This document shows, piece after piece, positions 62,885-64,000 of a DNA stretch of 64,000 nucleotides; positions within the stretch are counted from its first letter, which is position 1; every line of letters begins with the position of its first letter. The DNA is taken from the NCBI RefSeq assembly GCF_900573885.1, contig NZ_UPSE01000154.1, positions 141,161 to 205,160 of the forward strand, in the 5' to 3' direction. This stretch comes from Pseudomonas viridiflava (GTDB lineage: Bacteria; Pseudomonadota; Gammaproteobacteria; Pseudomonadales; Pseudomonadaceae). The notes under the pieces were generated by a model. That model had not been told where the DNA came from, ran no database searches, and saw nothing but the letters and a program-made list of their open reading frames with translations. The position numbers and the translations under genes are program-made.

Positions 62885-63280
62885 ATGGCTACCTACAACT
62901 GGGACCTTATCGAACGTCTGCTGCATGAAGTGCAGAACGGTGCCTACAAACCCTTCAAGCCACGGGAATACGCTGCCGAGTTTGCAGCGGACCAGACGGC
63001 AGAAGGCGTGCAGATGGAAAAGCTCGACACCCTGAAGGCGGACGCTCAGAACTACGAAGCGCTGCTGCTCAAAGATGGCTTCATCGAGCCGCGCCCCGAG
63101 GAAGAGGGCGGCAATGGCGAGAACTTCGTTCTGACTCCGCGTGGCTCCAGTCTGCTGAGCCTGCTGGATAGCAGTATTCCTGGAAGCGAACATCCACGCG
63201 AAGTACTCGACGCGAAAGGCGAAGCGGCACTGCGCCCGGAAGTGTTCGACGAATTGGCCAAACAGGCAGCAATCGCCTGA
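62885..63280 (+). CDS. conserved hypothetical protein, winged-helix-like
   Basis: A 131-residue soluble protein starting at ATG 62885 with a GGAGG Shine-Dalgarno. The pattern YNWDLIERLLHEVQ, then helices, YEALLLKDGFIEPRP and FVLTPRGSSLLSLLD suggests a winged-helix fold like DUF2513-type or MarR/PadR-type domains, in which LL..GFI.......LT..G is the wing region. It may be a small DNA-binding regulator, but no recognition helix stands out. It lies 94 bases after yihY on the same strand and is convergent with the LEA14-like gene two bases away. No specific function can be assigned. Confidence 0.65.
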   Translation: MATYNWDLIERLLHEVQNGAYKPFKPREYAAEFAADQTAEGVQMEKLDTLKADAQNYEALLLKDGFIEPRPEEEGGNGENFVLTPRGSSLLSLLDSSIPGSEHPREVLDAKGEAALRPEVFDELAKQAAIA

Positions 63281-63282
63281 GG

Positions 63283-63756
63283 CTATTGCGCCGGAAGGGA
63301 GAGGTCGCCGCTATCGCTAAAGCGCGCTGCGCCCAACAGGCCACCACCGAGTTTGCCGCTTAGCTCATACGGCACGGCGGCCTTGCTGGAAGGCGTACTG
63401 GCGGCAACTCCCCAGGCCTGGCGCAATACAGAGAAAGCCGAGATGGTGATCGGTATATAGATGAGCTTCTCACCATAACGCGGGACTTCTCCCGCTTCGT
63501 CGCTGACGCCGCTGGCAAAAGGACGATTATTCACTCGTAACTCCAGCGCGATCCCGTCATACCGGATTGCCTGTTCATTCGGGTTCTGCACCCGCAGCTT
63601 CAAGGCGAATCGCGCCTCCATCTCCTGACTGGGAAGTGGCTCCAGCCCAACCACGTTTACATACACCTCATCTCTGGCGCCCAACAGGCTGCAGCCGCTG
63701 GCACCAACCAACAACAACGCGCTGAGCGTCAGCCTCACAAGAGCGGGAAGTGTCAT
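63283..63756 (-). CDS. LEA14-like (WHy domain) lipoprotein
   Basis: A 157-residue lipoprotein. Signal peptide MTLPALVRLTLSALLLVGASGC ends in lipobox GASGC (C22). The mature part is a single LEA_2/WHy beta-sandwich: VNVVGLEPLPSQEMEARFAL, LRVQNPNEQAIRYDGIALEL (NPN motif typical of WHy) and YIPITISAFSVLRQAWG. Bacterial LEA14-like proteins are linked with desiccation and membrane stress. It is convergent with the small protein gene, the stop codons being two bases apart. Confidence 0.85.
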   Translation of the reverse strand: MTLPALVRLTLSALLLVGASGCSLLGARDEVYVNVVGLEPLPSQEMEARFALKLRVQNPNEQAIRYDGIALELRVNNRPFASGVSDEAGEVPRYGEKLIYIPITISAFSVLRQAWGVAASTPSSKAAVPYELSGKLGGGLLGAARFSDSGDLSLPAQ

Positions 63757-63878
63757 GCCTGTAAATCCTTATAAAGAGTGGCGCGTTCGCTTCTATATAT
63801 AGAGAGCAGAATGTAAGAGCGTTTCCAGGCACGCTCGTTCGGTATTCTTGTTTATTTCAAAAACATTTCACTTATGCC

Positions 63879-63906
63879 TTGACGGCTTTCTCAGGCTGCT
63901 TATAAT
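63879..63906 (+). promoter_or_regulatory. near-consensus sigma-70 promoter, probably for a stable RNA operon
   Basis: -35 TTGACG (63879-63884), 16-base spacer, -10 TATAAT (63901-63906) followed by the GC-rich discriminator GCGCACC. An AT-rich stretch (TTTATTTCAAAAACATTTCA, 63851-63870) upstream is like an UP element. Strong cores with GC discriminators are typical of stringently controlled rRNA/tRNA promoters. No protein start follows in the remaining 94 bases, which begin a leader-like sequence. The transcribed gene lies outside the window. Confidence 0.75.
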
Positions 63907-64000
63907 GCGCACCTCTTCCGGCGCGGAAGGCTCCTAAAAGTTCTTTCTAATCAATAGGTTAGGTTGAAATTAAGGATTGCAAAGCAGAGTAATCTACGTA

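Overview
The window looks like chromosomal DNA of a Pseudomonas species. It is GC-rich, and gene content and order match Pseudomonas blocks: argE-argA, gshA-thioesterase-tex, amgR-amgS (ompR/envZ type), the bauR-bauABC beta-alanine genes, and a purine block resembling the P. aeruginosa PA0130-PA0148 neighbourhood. Several families of short palindromic Pseudomonas repeats lie between genes, and one REP-associated transposase gene (RAYT) is present. No phage, plasmid, CRISPR or IS element was seen. 59 protein genes are listed, one of them cut by the left edge.

Region 1 (1-10972): a partial CYTH phosphatase, argE and argA for arginine synthesis, a small RMF/CrpP-like protein, gshA, a hotdog thioesterase, tex, then the AmgR/AmgS envelope-stress two-component pair. 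Region 2 (11167-23294): a very large membrane c-di-GMP enzyme whose first PAS domain carries a complete LOV (blue-light) signature, a hybrid sensor kinase, and a four-gene polyamine/omega-amino-acid ABC importer resembling agtABCD behind a perfect 8+8 bp palindrome. Region 3 (23414-32675): Bcr/CflA efflux pump, a 59-aa protein, quinone-reductase-like enzyme with divergent LysR regulator, a copper-related trio (DUF2946, PCu(A)C chaperone, PepSY protein), adenine deaminase, a cation/proton antiporter and an SDR.

Region 4 (about 29700-51140) is the most interesting. It is an island for purine/pyrimidine uptake and breakdown: adenine deaminase, a 2OG-Fe(II)-type oxygenase, a BMP-type nucleoside-binding protein with its two permeases and double ATPase, 8-oxoguanine deaminase, a RutR-like TetR regulator, a second ABC importer of NMT1/THI5 type co-transcribed with a Rieske oxygenase and a second COG0402 deaminase, an NCS2 permease and a Tsx/OmpK-like outer-membrane channel. 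Five 16-bp sites resembling the E. coli RutR box (TTGACCANNTGGTCAA) sit in front of four separate transcription units of this island, so it can be read as one regulon under the local TetR protein. The substrate of the Rieske enzyme is unknown; HpxD (hypoxanthine oxidation in Klebsiella) is the closest functional precedent I can name.

Region 5 (51298-64000): bauR and bauABC (beta-alanine to acetyl-CoA), an LprI-like protein, a PiT phosphate transporter, PPK2 polyphosphate kinase, a CorA/ZntB-type transporter, two lipoproteins, YjdM, YihY and a small conserved protein. The right edge holds a near-consensus sigma-70 promoter with a GC-rich discriminator, probably for a stable RNA operon starting just outside.

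Assignments rest on motifs, lengths, gene order and remembered family sequences. No database search was run.
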